A stretch of DNA of 41,065 bases, taken from NCBI GenBank assembly GCA_029268225.1, contig JAJUGJ010000029.1:1-41065 (forward strand), given 5' to 3'. A model generated the notes under the pieces. The model had not been told where the DNA came from. It searched no databases and saw only the letters and a list, made by a program, of their open reading frames with translations. Both the position numbers and the translations under genes were made by a program. This document shows, piece by piece, positions 34,477-41,065 of this stretch; within the stretch, counting starts at the first letter, position 1, and each line of letters starts with the position of its first letter. Origin of the DNA: Burkholderiales bacterium. Its GTDB lineage: Bacteria; Pseudomonadota; Gammaproteobacteria; Burkholderiales; Burkholderiaceae_C.

Positions 34477-34739
34477 TTGCCCAGCAAGTCCATGACGTCA
34501 CGCAAGGTGTTGGCCAAGTAAGGGTGCTCGGCAGAGAAGCGAGCATCGATTTCCTGCGCTCGCTGTGCCAAGCTCTCTTCAGTTTCACTCTCAGACAGAG
34601 GGCTGCCTGAGCCCAGCACCTGTTGAATGTCCTGATCAAGTTGGCGCAAGGAGGCGCGCAAATCTTCGTCCACGGGTTCGCCGGATGCCAACTCCGACTG
34701 CAACTTCTTGAGCAGCGCTTCCAGTTCGGTTCGGTTCAT
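34464..34739 (-). CDS. DUF4404 family protein
   Basis: A 91-residue acidic, mostly helical protein with no signal or membrane segment. It starts MNRTELEALLKKLQSELA and has the family's SEHP-like AEHPYLANTLRDVMDLLGKMGI at the end. Heptad-like spacing suggests a coiled coil. The function is unknown in the family. AAGGAG precedes the start. It lies on the minus strand between the ABC importer and fabI, in a region where fabI has its own terminator, so it is probably transcribed from a promoter in 34740-34841. Confidence 0.82.
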   Translation of the reverse strand: MNRTELEALLKKLQSELASGEPVDEDLRASLRQLDQDIQQVLGSGSPLSESETEESLAQRAQEIDARFSAEHPYLANTLRDVMDLLGKMGI

Positions 34740-34792
34740 GTGAACTCCTTGTCTCTGATGGGTTCATTCTGCGCTTGTCCCGCAACCGTGAA

Positions 34793-34819
34793 AAGAAAAA
34801 GGGGGCCGTCGGCCCCCTT
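34793..34819 (-). terminator. Intrinsic terminator of fabI
   Basis: GGGGGCC at 34801-34807 and GGCCCCC at 34811-34817 form a GC stem with a three-base loop. On the minus strand it is followed by TTTTTCTTTT. It lies 22 bases past the fabI stop. Confidence 0.9.
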
Positions 34820-34841
34820 CGTCGAGATGCTGTGGTGTCTC

Positions 34842-35630
34842 TCAGACGGCATCCGCGCCGCCGCCCATTACCTTGCTGAAGCCGCCGTCCACATAGGTGA
34901 TCTCTGCCGTGACCCCCGCTGCCAGATCCGACAGCAGGAAAGCAGCGACGTTACCCACGTCATCGATCGTGACGTTGCGACGCAGTGGAGCGTTTTCCTC
35001 CACCACACTCAGGATCTTGCTGAAACCCTTGATGCCCGATGCCGCCAGAGTTTTGATTGGGCCCGCCGAAATGCCGTTGGCACGAATGCCCTTGGGGCCG
35101 AGGCTGCCGGCGGTATAGCGCACGCTGGCTTCCAGTGAGGCTTTAGCCAGGCCCATGGTGTTGTAGGCCGGCACAATACGCTCCGCACCCAGATAAGACA
35201 GCGTCAGCAGAGATGCCCCTTCATTCAGGTAAGGCAAAGAGGCCTTGGCCATTGCCGGAAAGCTGTACGCTGAGATGTCGTGGGCGACCCGGAAGCCCTC
35301 GCGTGTGAGGCCTTCTAGAAAATCCCCCGCAATGGCCTCGCGCGGTGCAAAACCAATGGCATGAACGAAGCCGTCGATCTTTGGCCATGTCTTGGACAGA
35401 TCGGCAAACATCGCTTCAATCTGCTCATCACTACCGACATCGCAGTCAAAGATCAACTCGGAGTCAAACTCCTTGGCGAACTCGGTGATCCGGTCCTTGA
35501 AACGCTCGCCCACATAGCTGAAAGCCAGTTCGGCGCCTTCGCGCTTGCAGGCCTTGGCGATGCCATAGGCAATCGAGCGGTTGGACAGCAGGCCAGTGAT
35601 CAACAGGCGCTTGCCAGCGAGAAATCCCAT
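34842..35630 (-). CDS. fabI: Enoyl-[acyl-carrier-protein] reductase (NADH)
   Basis: FabI reduces enoyl-ACP in the last step of each fatty acid elongation round; it is the triclosan and isoniazid-type target. The 262-residue product matches E. coli FabI in length. It has [21 protein letters not shown] (the GxxxxxSxxxG-type cofactor loop), [11 protein letters not shown], and the Tyr-x6-Lys catalytic pair in [14 protein letters not shown] and [10 protein letters not shown]. The ATG at 35630 has GGAG before it; an in-frame start 57 bases earlier would add a stretch unlike FabI. It is transcribed on its own, divergent to the rimP operon. Confidence 0.96.
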   Translation of the reverse strand: MGFLAGKRLLITGLLSNRSIAYGIAKACKREGAELAFSYVGERFKDRITEFAKEFDSELIFDCDVGSDEQIEAMFADLSKTWPKIDGFVHAIGFAPREAIAGDFLEGLTREGFRVAHDISAYSFPAMAKASLPYLNEGASLLTLSYLGAERIVPAYNTMGLAKASLEASVRYTAGSLGPKGIRANGISAGPIKTLAASGIKGFSKILSVVEENAPLRRNVTIDDVGNVAAFLLSDLAAGVTAEITYVDGGFSKVMGGGADAV

Positions 35631-35710
35631 GGGGTCTCCATACAGAATGCTTAACGAGGGGCAGATTTTGGCATGGACGCGGGGCAAAACACGAAATTAC
35701 CGTGCACGCC

Positions 35711-35739
35711 TTGCTGTGAAGCGTTCCTCAGGCTAAAAT
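35711..35739 (+). promoter_or_regulatory. Sigma-70 promoter of rimP-nusA-infB
   Basis: TTGCTG at 35711-35716, a 17-base spacer, and TAAAAT at 35734-35739. The start point would be near 35746, giving a leader of about 120 bases before the rimP ATG. Confidence 0.65.
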
Positions 35740-35869
35740 GCAGGATTGGTTGCTTTGCTGGTTCCTGGCACTTGTTCAGTTGCTTGCAAAGTGGATCGTC
35801 TCGTGTTTGTCACGAATGGGCGGATCTTTCCAGCCCATTTTTTTTGCTCGACCGTTTTTCATTGGATGA
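35738..35869 (+). other. 43-codon open frame over the rimP leader
   Basis: From ATG at 35738 a frame of 43 codons runs to TGA at 35867-35869, overlapping the rimP start as ATGA. The peptide is hydrophobic in its first half (MQDWLLCWFLALVQLLAKW) and then ends PFFIG. The ATG lies inside the -10 hexamer TAAAAT, so it can only be translated from a promoter further upstream. It may be chance; the exact ATGA junction makes it worth recording. Confidence 0.25.
35815..35845 (+). terminator. Intrinsic terminator inside the rimP leader
   Basis: AATGGGC at 35815-35821 pairs with GCCCATT at 35833-35839; GGA and TCC inside extend the stem, with one bulged A. The U-tract is eight T (35838-35845). It lies after the operon promoter and 20 bases before the rimP start, on the plus strand, so it terminates the operon's own leader. 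No plus-strand gene ends upstream of it. Confidence 0.75.
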
Positions 35870-36531
35870 CCTGGCTCAAAGTTGTTGAAACCACCGTATC
35901 CGGCCTCGGCTACGAACTCGTGGACTGCGAACGCAGTTCCGGCGGGTTGCTGCGCGTGTACATCGATCGTTTTCCTGATCAGGCCTACGATCTGCCCGGT
36001 GACTTGGTGACGGTCGATGACTGTGAGAAGGTGACCCGGCAGTTGCAGTACGCGCTGGAAACGGTGGATGCCGACTACAGCCGTCTTGAAGTGTCTTCGC
36101 CCGGCGTGGACCGCCCACTGAAGACGCCCGCGCATTTTGCGCGCTTCGTGGGTGAGCAGGTTGCAATCAGTTTGAAGGTGCCGTTCCAAGGCGCCAAGAA
36201 GTACAGCGGTACCTTGTGCGCGGCACAGGACACCGACCCGGCACAGGTGGAAGCGGGCCAGGCTTGGGGCCTCGTGCTGCGCTCGCCTGATGCGGACAAG
36301 CCGCTCTCCAAGACGGCTGCCAAAAAGCTGGCCAAGGAGCAGGCAAAGGCAGGTCCAGATGCTGTGCTTGGGCCGGTTGATCAGGTATTAAGTTTCACGC
36401 TTGATGAAATTCGCGAGGCCCGCTTGGTGCCTGCTGTGAGTTTCAAAGGGCGTAGCCGTCGGGCGGCAACCCCGGCGGCCGGTGAAGTTGCCGTGGATGA
36501 GGCGCAAGAACTCGGAGGTCAGAAGAAATGA
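35866..36531 (+). CDS. rimP: Ribosome maturation factor RimP
   Basis: RimP helps 30S subunit maturation. The N-terminal domain is clear: [28 protein letters not shown], then [13 protein letters not shown] and [21 protein letters not shown], the last being the family signature. The 221-residue product is longer than E. coli RimP (150) by a Lys/Ala-rich insertion (about 140-170) and a C-terminal tail. I take the ATG at 35866, where homology begins; there is no ribosome site before it, but it overlaps the stop of a small upstream frame, so coupled or weak initiation is possible. It overlaps nusA by four bases (ATGA). Confidence 0.93.
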   Translation: MTWLKVVETTVSGLGYELVDCERSSGGLLRVYIDRFPDQAYDLPGDLVTVDDCEKVTRQLQYALETVDADYSRLEVSSPGVDRPLKTPAHFARFVGEQVAISLKVPFQGAKKYSGTLCAAQDTDPAQVEAGQAWGLVLRSPDADKPLSKTAAKKLAKEQAKAGPDAVLGPVDQVLSFTLDEIREARLVPAVSFKGRSRRAATPAAGEVAVDEAQELGGQKK

Positions 36532-38003
36532 ATCGTGAATTGCTGATGCTGGTGGACGCCATCTCTCGTGAGAAGAGCGTGGACCGTGAAGTGGTGTTTG
36601 GTGCGGTGGAGTCCGCGCTGGCCTCCGCGACCAAGAAGCTGTATCAAGGAGAGGTGGACATCCGTGTGGCCATCGATCGTGAAACAGGTGTCTATGAGAC
36701 CTTCCGTCGTTGGCATGTGGTGCCCAACGAAGCCGGCCTGCAGTTGCCCGATGCCGAAATCCTGCTGTTCGAAGCGCAGGAGCAGATCCCCGATATCGAA
36801 ATCGACGACTACATTGAAGAGTCGATCGAGTCTGTGCCCATCGGTCGCATTGGCGCTCAAGCAGCCAAGCAGGTCATTCTTCAGAAGATCCGCGATGCCG
36901 AGCGCGAGCAACTGCTCAACGATTTCTTGTCCCGTGGCGAGAAGATTTTCGTTGGCACCGTCAAGCGCCTGGACAAAGGAGACATCATTGTCGAGTCGGG
37001 TCGTGTGGAAGGGCGCCTCAAGCGCACCGAAATGATCCCGAAGGAAAACCTGCGTACCGGCGACCGTGTGCGCGCCTACATGCTCGGCGTGGATACCCTG
37101 GCTCGTGGCCCTCAGATCATGCTGTCGCGCAGTGCGCCTGAGTTCATGATCGAGTTGTTCCGCCAGGAAGTCCCCGAGATTGAGCAGGGCCTGCTCGAGA
37201 TCAAGAGCTGCGCCCGTGACCCCGGTTCGCGCGCCAAGATTGCGGTCCTGTCGCACGACAAGCGAGTGGACCCGATTGGAACATGCGTCGGTGTGCGTGG
37301 GTCCCGCGTGACCGCCGTTACCAACGAGTTGGCAGGCGAGCGCGTGGACATTGTGCTGTGGTCGGAGGATCCGGCTCAGTTCGTGATTGGCGCGCTGGCT
37401 CCTGCCAACGTGCAATCCATTTTTGTTGATGAAGAGCCGCACGCCATGGACGTGGTTGTGGACGAGGAAAACCTCGCCATCGCCATCGGTCGTGGTGGGC
37501 AGAACGTCCGTCTGGCATCCGAGCTGACGGGCTGGCGCATCAACATCATGTCGGCGGAAGAGTCCGCCCAGAAGCAGGCGATTGAGTCTGACTCCATCCG
37601 CAAGCTCTTCGTCGACAAGCTCGACGTCGACGCGGAGGTGGCAGACATCCTGATTGCCGAAGGATTTACCAGCCTGGAAGAAGTGGCCTACGTGCCGCTG
37701 CAGGAAATGCTGGAAATCGAATCGTTTGACGAAGACACGGTCAATGAGCTGCGTACCCGCGCGAAGGATGCTTTGCTGACCATGGAAATCGCCAAGGAAG
37801 AAGAAGTCGAGACTTTGTCGGAAAATCTCAAGGGTCTGGAAGGCTTGACCCCTGAGTTGTTCGCAAAGCTGGCCGACGCAGGCATCCACACCCGTGACGA
37901 CCTGGCCGATTTGGCCGTGGACGAACTCACCGAGATCACAGGTGTGGCAGACGATCAGGCGCGCGCCCTCATTCTCAAGGCGCGCGAGCACTGGTTCGCC
38001 TGA
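36528..38003 (+). CDS. nusA: Transcription termination/antitermination protein NusA
   Basis: NusA binds RNA polymerase and nascent RNA and modulates pausing, termination and antitermination. The 491-residue product has the N-terminal polymerase-binding domain (1-130), S1 domain ([23 protein letters not shown] is about 135-160), KH1 and KH2 ([36 protein letters not shown]) and two C-terminal acidic helix-hairpin-helix repeats (370-490). GGAGG precedes the ATG, which overlaps the rimP stop. NusA could act back on the terminator in the leader of its own operon, as is known for E. coli nusA; inference. Confidence 0.97.
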   Translation: MNRELLMLVDAISREKSVDREVVFGAVESALASATKKLYQGEVDIRVAIDRETGVYETFRRWHVVPNEAGLQLPDAEILLFEAQEQIPDIEIDDYIEESIESVPIGRIGAQAAKQVILQKIRDAEREQLLNDFLSRGEKIFVGTVKRLDKGDIIVESGRVEGRLKRTEMIPKENLRTGDRVRAYMLGVDTLARGPQIMLSRSAPEFMIELFRQEVPEIEQGLLEIKSCARDPGSRAKIAVLSHDKRVDPIGTCVGVRGSRVTAVTNELAGERVDIVLWSEDPAQFVIGALAPANVQSIFVDEEPHAMDVVVDEENLAIAIGRGGQNVRLASELTGWRINIMSAEESAQKQAIESDSIRKLFVDKLDVDAEVADILIAEGFTSLEEVAYVPLQEMLEIESFDEDTVNELRTRAKDALLTMEIAKEEEVETLSENLKGLEGLTPELFAKLADAGIHTRDDLADLAVDELTEITGVADDQARALILKAREHWFA

Positions 38004-38065
38004 CATCCCGTCCAACGCCAACCTCTCGACTCATTTAAGCAAGCTCATCGCAAGGATACAAACAC

Positions 38066-41065
38066 ATGGCCGTGACCACCGTCGCACAACTCGCCGCGGA
38101 GCTCAATCGCCCGGCTGCGACACTGTTGGATCAGCTCCAGTCTGCTGGCGTGCAAAAGGCAACGCCGGAAGACGTGCTCACGGAGGCCGATAAAGAGCGT
38201 CTGCTGGAACACCTGCGTACTGCCCACGGCTCTGCCGCTGGGGCAGACCGCAAGAAAATCACGCTGACCCGCAAATCGACCACCGAGATCAAGCAGGCTG
38301 ACGCCTCAGGCAAAGCCCGCACCATTCAGGTCGAAGTCAAGAAGAAACGCGTCTTCGTCAAGCGTGATGACTCCGTCGATGACGCAGCTCAAGCCGCTCA
38401 GGAAGAGGCTGAACTGGCGCGTCGCGAAGAAGAGGCGCGCAACCAGGCAGAAGCTCTGCGCGTGCAGGAAGAGCAGCTTGCCGAAGCTCGTCGCCAGCGC
38501 GAAGAGCAGGAGCGCCGTGAGCGTGAGGAAGCCGAGGAGCGCGCTCGCGCCGCGGCAGAGCGTGCTGCACGCGAGCTGGCCGAGCAGGAAGCTGCTGCGG
38601 CCAACGCCAAAGCAGGGTCGAAGGCCGCTGCTGCAGCGATCGCCGCGAAGACGGCCGAGCAGGATGCTGCCGAGAAGGCCGCACAGGCGGCTCGTCGTGC
38701 GGCTGCACTGGAGGCCGGTCGTGCAGAGGCCGCTGCCCTGACTGCCGCCGCCCAACGTGGCAACCGCAACGCCAAGGCGGCTGAAGCCACCAAGGCAGCC
38801 CCAGTGGTCGAGCAGGCCCCTGTGATCAAGGCAGAAGAACCTGCACCAGTCAAACCTGTCGAGGCCAGCGCGCCTGCAGCCGCTGCGCCGGCGCCTGAAG
38901 CCGCGAAGCCGACTGCTGTGCGTGTGGTTAAGGCCGCCGACATCGAGGCCGAAGAGAAGAAGCGTGCGGATGATTTGGCTGCACGCCGCAAGGCCGCCGA
39001 AGCTGAGGCCGCGGCCATCCGCGCCATGATGAACGCGCCGAAGAAGGTGCTCGTGGCGAAGAAGGAAGAGCCCAAGCCTGTAGAAGCTGCCATCAAGGGC
39101 ACCATCCACAAGCCGAAGGGAGCGCCCGGCGCCGCAGCGCCTGGTGCAGCTGCGACAGCAGCCAAGCCCGGAGACAAGAAGTCGGTCAAGTCCGAGAAGC
39201 TTTCCTCCAGCTGGGCCGACGAGAAGAAACGTGGCGCGCCGGCCGGCAAGGGGCGCGCCGATGCGGGTGCCTCTCGCAACGGCTGGAAGGCACCGGGCGG
39301 CAAGGGCGGACGTCGTGGCAATGACCGTGGCGAAAGCCAGTCCACGTTTGTGGCGCCGACCGAGCCTCAAATCCTCGAAGTCCATATTCCGGAAACCATC
39401 TCTGTGGCCGATCTGGCTCACAAGATGTCCGTCAAGGCCACCGAAGTCATCAAGCAGATGATGAAATTGGGCCAGATGGTCACCATCAACCAGCAACTGG
39501 ACCAGGAAACGGCCATGATTGTGGTTGAGGAGATGGGTCACCAGGCCTTCGCTGCCAAGCTGGATGATCCGGATGCGTTCCTGGAAGAGGAACACGCCGA
39601 TCAGGCCGCCGAGGTGTTCCCCCGTGCGCCGGTTGTGACCGTCATGGGTCACGTCGACCACGGTAAGACCTCGCTGCTGGACTACATCCGTACCACGCGT
39701 GTGGCGTCGGGTGAGGCCGGCGGCATCACGCAGCACATCGGTGCCTACCACGTCGACACGCCTCGCGGCATGATCACCTTCCTTGACACCCCGGGTCACG
39801 AAGCCTTCACGGCCATGCGTGCTCGCGGTGCCAAGGCAACCGACCTGGTGATTCTGGTGGTGGCCGCCGATGACGGCGTCATGCCCCAGACCAAGGAAGC
39901 CATTCACCACGCCAAGGCGGCAGGTGTGCCCATCGTGGTGGCGATCAACAAGATCGACAAGCCCGGTGCAGCGCCCGACCGCGTGAAGCAGGAGTTGGTC
40001 GGTGAGGAAGTCGTGCCGGAAGAGTACGGCGGCGATTCACCGTTCGTGCACGTGTCGGCCAAGACTGGTCAAGGCATCGATGAACTGCTGGAACAGGTTC
40101 TCCTACAGGCTGAAGTGCTGGAGTTGACCGCAGCGAAGGATTCGCAAGCCAAGGGTCTGGTCATCGAAGCGCGTCTGGACAAGGGGCGCGGCCCGGTCGC
40201 CACCGTGCTGGTGCAGTCCGGTACGCTCAAGCGCGGTGACGTGGTGTTGGCTGGCGCCAGCTACGGTCGTGTTCGTGCCATGTTGGACGAAAACGGCAAG
40301 GCCTGTGCAGAAGCGGGTCCGTCGATCCCGGTCGAGATCCAAGGTCTGGCTGAAGTGCCGTCCGCGGGTGACGAGTTCATGGTGTTGTCGGACGAGCGTC
40401 GTGCGCGTGAAATCGCGACCTTCCGTCAAGGCAAGTACCGCAACGTCAAGTTGGCCAAGCAGCAGGCCGCCAAGCTCGAAAGCATTTTCGAGAACATGGG
40501 TCAGGGCGAGGTTCAAACCCTGCCGCTCATCATCAAGGCGGACGTTCAAGGTTCTCAAGAGGCCTTGGCTGCGTCGCTGCTCAAGCTGTCGACGCCAGAA
40601 GTGCGCGTGCAGGTTGTGCACGCGGCGGTCGGTGGCATCAGCGAGTCGGACGTCAACCTGGCGATCGCCTCGAAGGCCGTCATCATTGGCTTCAACGTGC
40701 GTGCCGATGCGGGCGCTCGCAAGCTGGCCGATAACAACGGCGTGGACCTGCGCTACTACAACATCATCTACGACGCCGTGGACGATGTGAAGGCAGCGAT
40801 GGGTGGCATGCTGGCGCCGGAACAGCGCGAGGAAGTCATCGGTTCGGCGGAGATCCGTCAGGTCTTCGTGGCCTCGAAGATTGGCACGATCGCTGGCTGT
40901 ATGGTCACCGACGGCGTGGTGCGCCGCAGCGCCAAGCTGCGCCTGCTGCGCGACAACGTGGTCATCTACACCGGCGAGCTGGAAGGCCTCAAGCGCTTCA
41001 AGGACGATGTCAAGGAAGTTCGCGAGGGCTTCGAGTGTGGTCTGAACATCAAGGGCTACAACGAC
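38066..41065 (+). CDS. infB: Translation initiation factor IF-2, 3' end cut off
   Basis: IF2 brings fMet-tRNA to the 30S subunit. The frame is open from the ATG at 38066 to the window end, 1000 codons, so about 20-25 residues are missing. It begins with an IF2_N domain ([16 protein letters not shown]), followed by a long Glu/Arg/Ala-rich coiled region (about 110-250) and an Ala/Lys/Pro linker; a second IF2_N-like domain lies near 435-505. The GTPase has GHVDHGKT (528-535), [15 protein letters not shown] and SAKTGQG, then domains II-IV up to GLNIKGYND. The N-terminal part is long for the family. It follows nusA by 62 bases in the same operon. Large open frames on the other strand here are shadows. 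Confidence 0.97.
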   Translation, partial: MAVTTVAQLAAELNRPAATLLDQLQSAGVQKATPEDVLTEADKERLLEHLRTAHGSAAGADRKKITLTRKSTTEIKQADASGKARTIQVEVKKKRVFVKRDDSVDDAAQAAQEEAELARREEEARNQAEALRVQEEQLAEARRQREEQERREREEAEERARAAAERAARELAEQEAAAANAKAGSKAAAAAIAAKTAEQDAAEKAAQAARRAAALEAGRAEAAALTAAAQRGNRNAKAAEATKAAPVVEQAPVIKAEEPAPVKPVEASAPAAAAPAPEAAKPTAVRVVKAADIEAEEKKRADDLAARRKAAEAEAAAIRAMMNAPKKVLVAKKEEPKPVEAAIKGTIHKPKGAPGAAAPGAAATAAKPGDKKSVKSEKLSSSWADEKKRGAPAGKGRADAGASRNGWKAPGGKGGRRGNDRGESQSTFVAPTEPQILEVHIPETISVADLAHKMSVKATEVIKQMMKLGQMVTINQQLDQETAMIVVEEMGHQAFAAKLDDPDAFLEEEHADQAAEVFPRAPVVTVMGHVDHGKTSLLDYIRTTRVASGEAGGITQHIGAYHVDTPRGMITFLDTPGHEAFTAMRARGAKATDLVILVVAADDGVMPQTKEAIHHAKAAGVPIVVAINKIDKPGAAPDRVKQELVGEEVVPEEYGGDSPFVHVSAKTGQGIDELLEQVLLQAEVLELTAAKDSQAKGLVIEARLDKGRGPVATVLVQSGTLKRGDVVLAGASYGRVRAMLDENGKACAEAGPSIPVEIQGLAEVPSAGDEFMVLSDERRAREIATFRQGKYRNVKLAKQQAAKLESIFENMGQGEVQTLPLIIKADVQGSQEALAASLLKLSTPEVRVQVVHAAVGGISESDVNLAIASKAVIIGFNVRADAGARKLADNNGVDLRYYNIIYDAVDDVKAAMGGMLAPEQREEVIGSAEIRQVFVASKIGTIAGCMVTDGVVRRSAKLRLLRDNVVIYTGELEGLKRFKDDVKEVREGFECGLNIKGYND

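Noticed and set aside
38306..39910. 534-codon minus-strand frame inside infB
   Set aside because: infB is open on the plus strand through the whole stretch with all IF2 motifs; the minus frame is a composition shadow (Gly/Arg/Leu-rich).
1..41065. Search for CRISPR arrays, insertion sequences, integrase genes, attachment repeats or prophage genes
   Set aside because: No direct-repeat array, transposase or integrase motif was seen; the tRNA-Ser 3' end is followed by its own terminator and rdgC, with no integrase or island next to it.

Overview
The window reads as a stretch of chromosome from a betaproteobacterium of the order Burkholderiales, most likely Comamonadaceae or a close relative. The basis is protein character (cbb3 oxidase with separate CcoN, CcoO, CcoQ and CcoP, a 275-residue FNR with a C-x2-C-x5-C cluster) and gene order (cysS, HhH-GPD glycosylase, accA, tilS, lysC, tRNA-Ser; and rimP-nusA-infB), which I recall from that family rather than having searched. 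Coding density is high, no gene-free gap exceeds 300 bases, and I see no insertion sequence, prophage, CRISPR array or island-like change in base use.

Bases 1-8007 form a micro-oxic respiration block. They hold the 3' end of ccoN, then ccoO, ccoQ (short), ccoP, ccoG, a small FixH-like protein, a small membrane protein, a divergent fnr gene, hemN, and a TauE/SafE-like (DsbD_2) membrane protein with an HCxxMCG motif. A perfect FNR box lies before ccoG and a near-perfect one in the fnr/hemN divergent region, so the oxygen sensor, its own gene and its targets sit together. Bases 8123-13361 carry housekeeping genes: icd, a twin-CBS protein, a cold-shock protein and clpS-clpA.

Bases 13446-17682 (minus strand) are a tight envelope operon, transcribed as a TPR lipid-free periplasmic protein, an L,D-transpeptidase, periplasmic PpiA, cytoplasmic PpiB and LpxH. 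The first two share a similar-looking C-terminal NTF2-like domain. Bases 17952-23801 carry cysS, a base-excision glycosylase, accA, tilS and lysC, followed by tRNA-Ser(GCU) with a strong terminator, then rdgC.

Bases 24915-34451 are the most interesting accessory part. An alpha/beta hydrolase and an M14 zinc carboxypeptidase-like protein (minus strand) face an LD-carboxypeptidase (S66) followed by a complete peptide ABC importer: a large lipoprotein binding protein with an extra C-terminal membrane segment, two permeases and one fused double ATPase. Together this looks like import and trimming of peptidoglycan peptides; that is inference from family and neighbourhood. The window closes with a DUF4404 protein, fabI, and rimP-nusA-infB (infB runs off the end).

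No wholly new system is obvious. The best leads are: an intrinsic-terminator hairpin inside the leader of rimP-nusA-infB, with a 43-codon ORF that ends in an ATGA overlap with rimP; a terminator-like hairpin in the lysC leader; a perfect GATACCC/GGGTATC palindrome in front of ccoG; the putative murein-peptide locus with its doubly anchored binding protein; and a 95-base tail-to-tail coding overlap between rdgC and the hydrolase gene.
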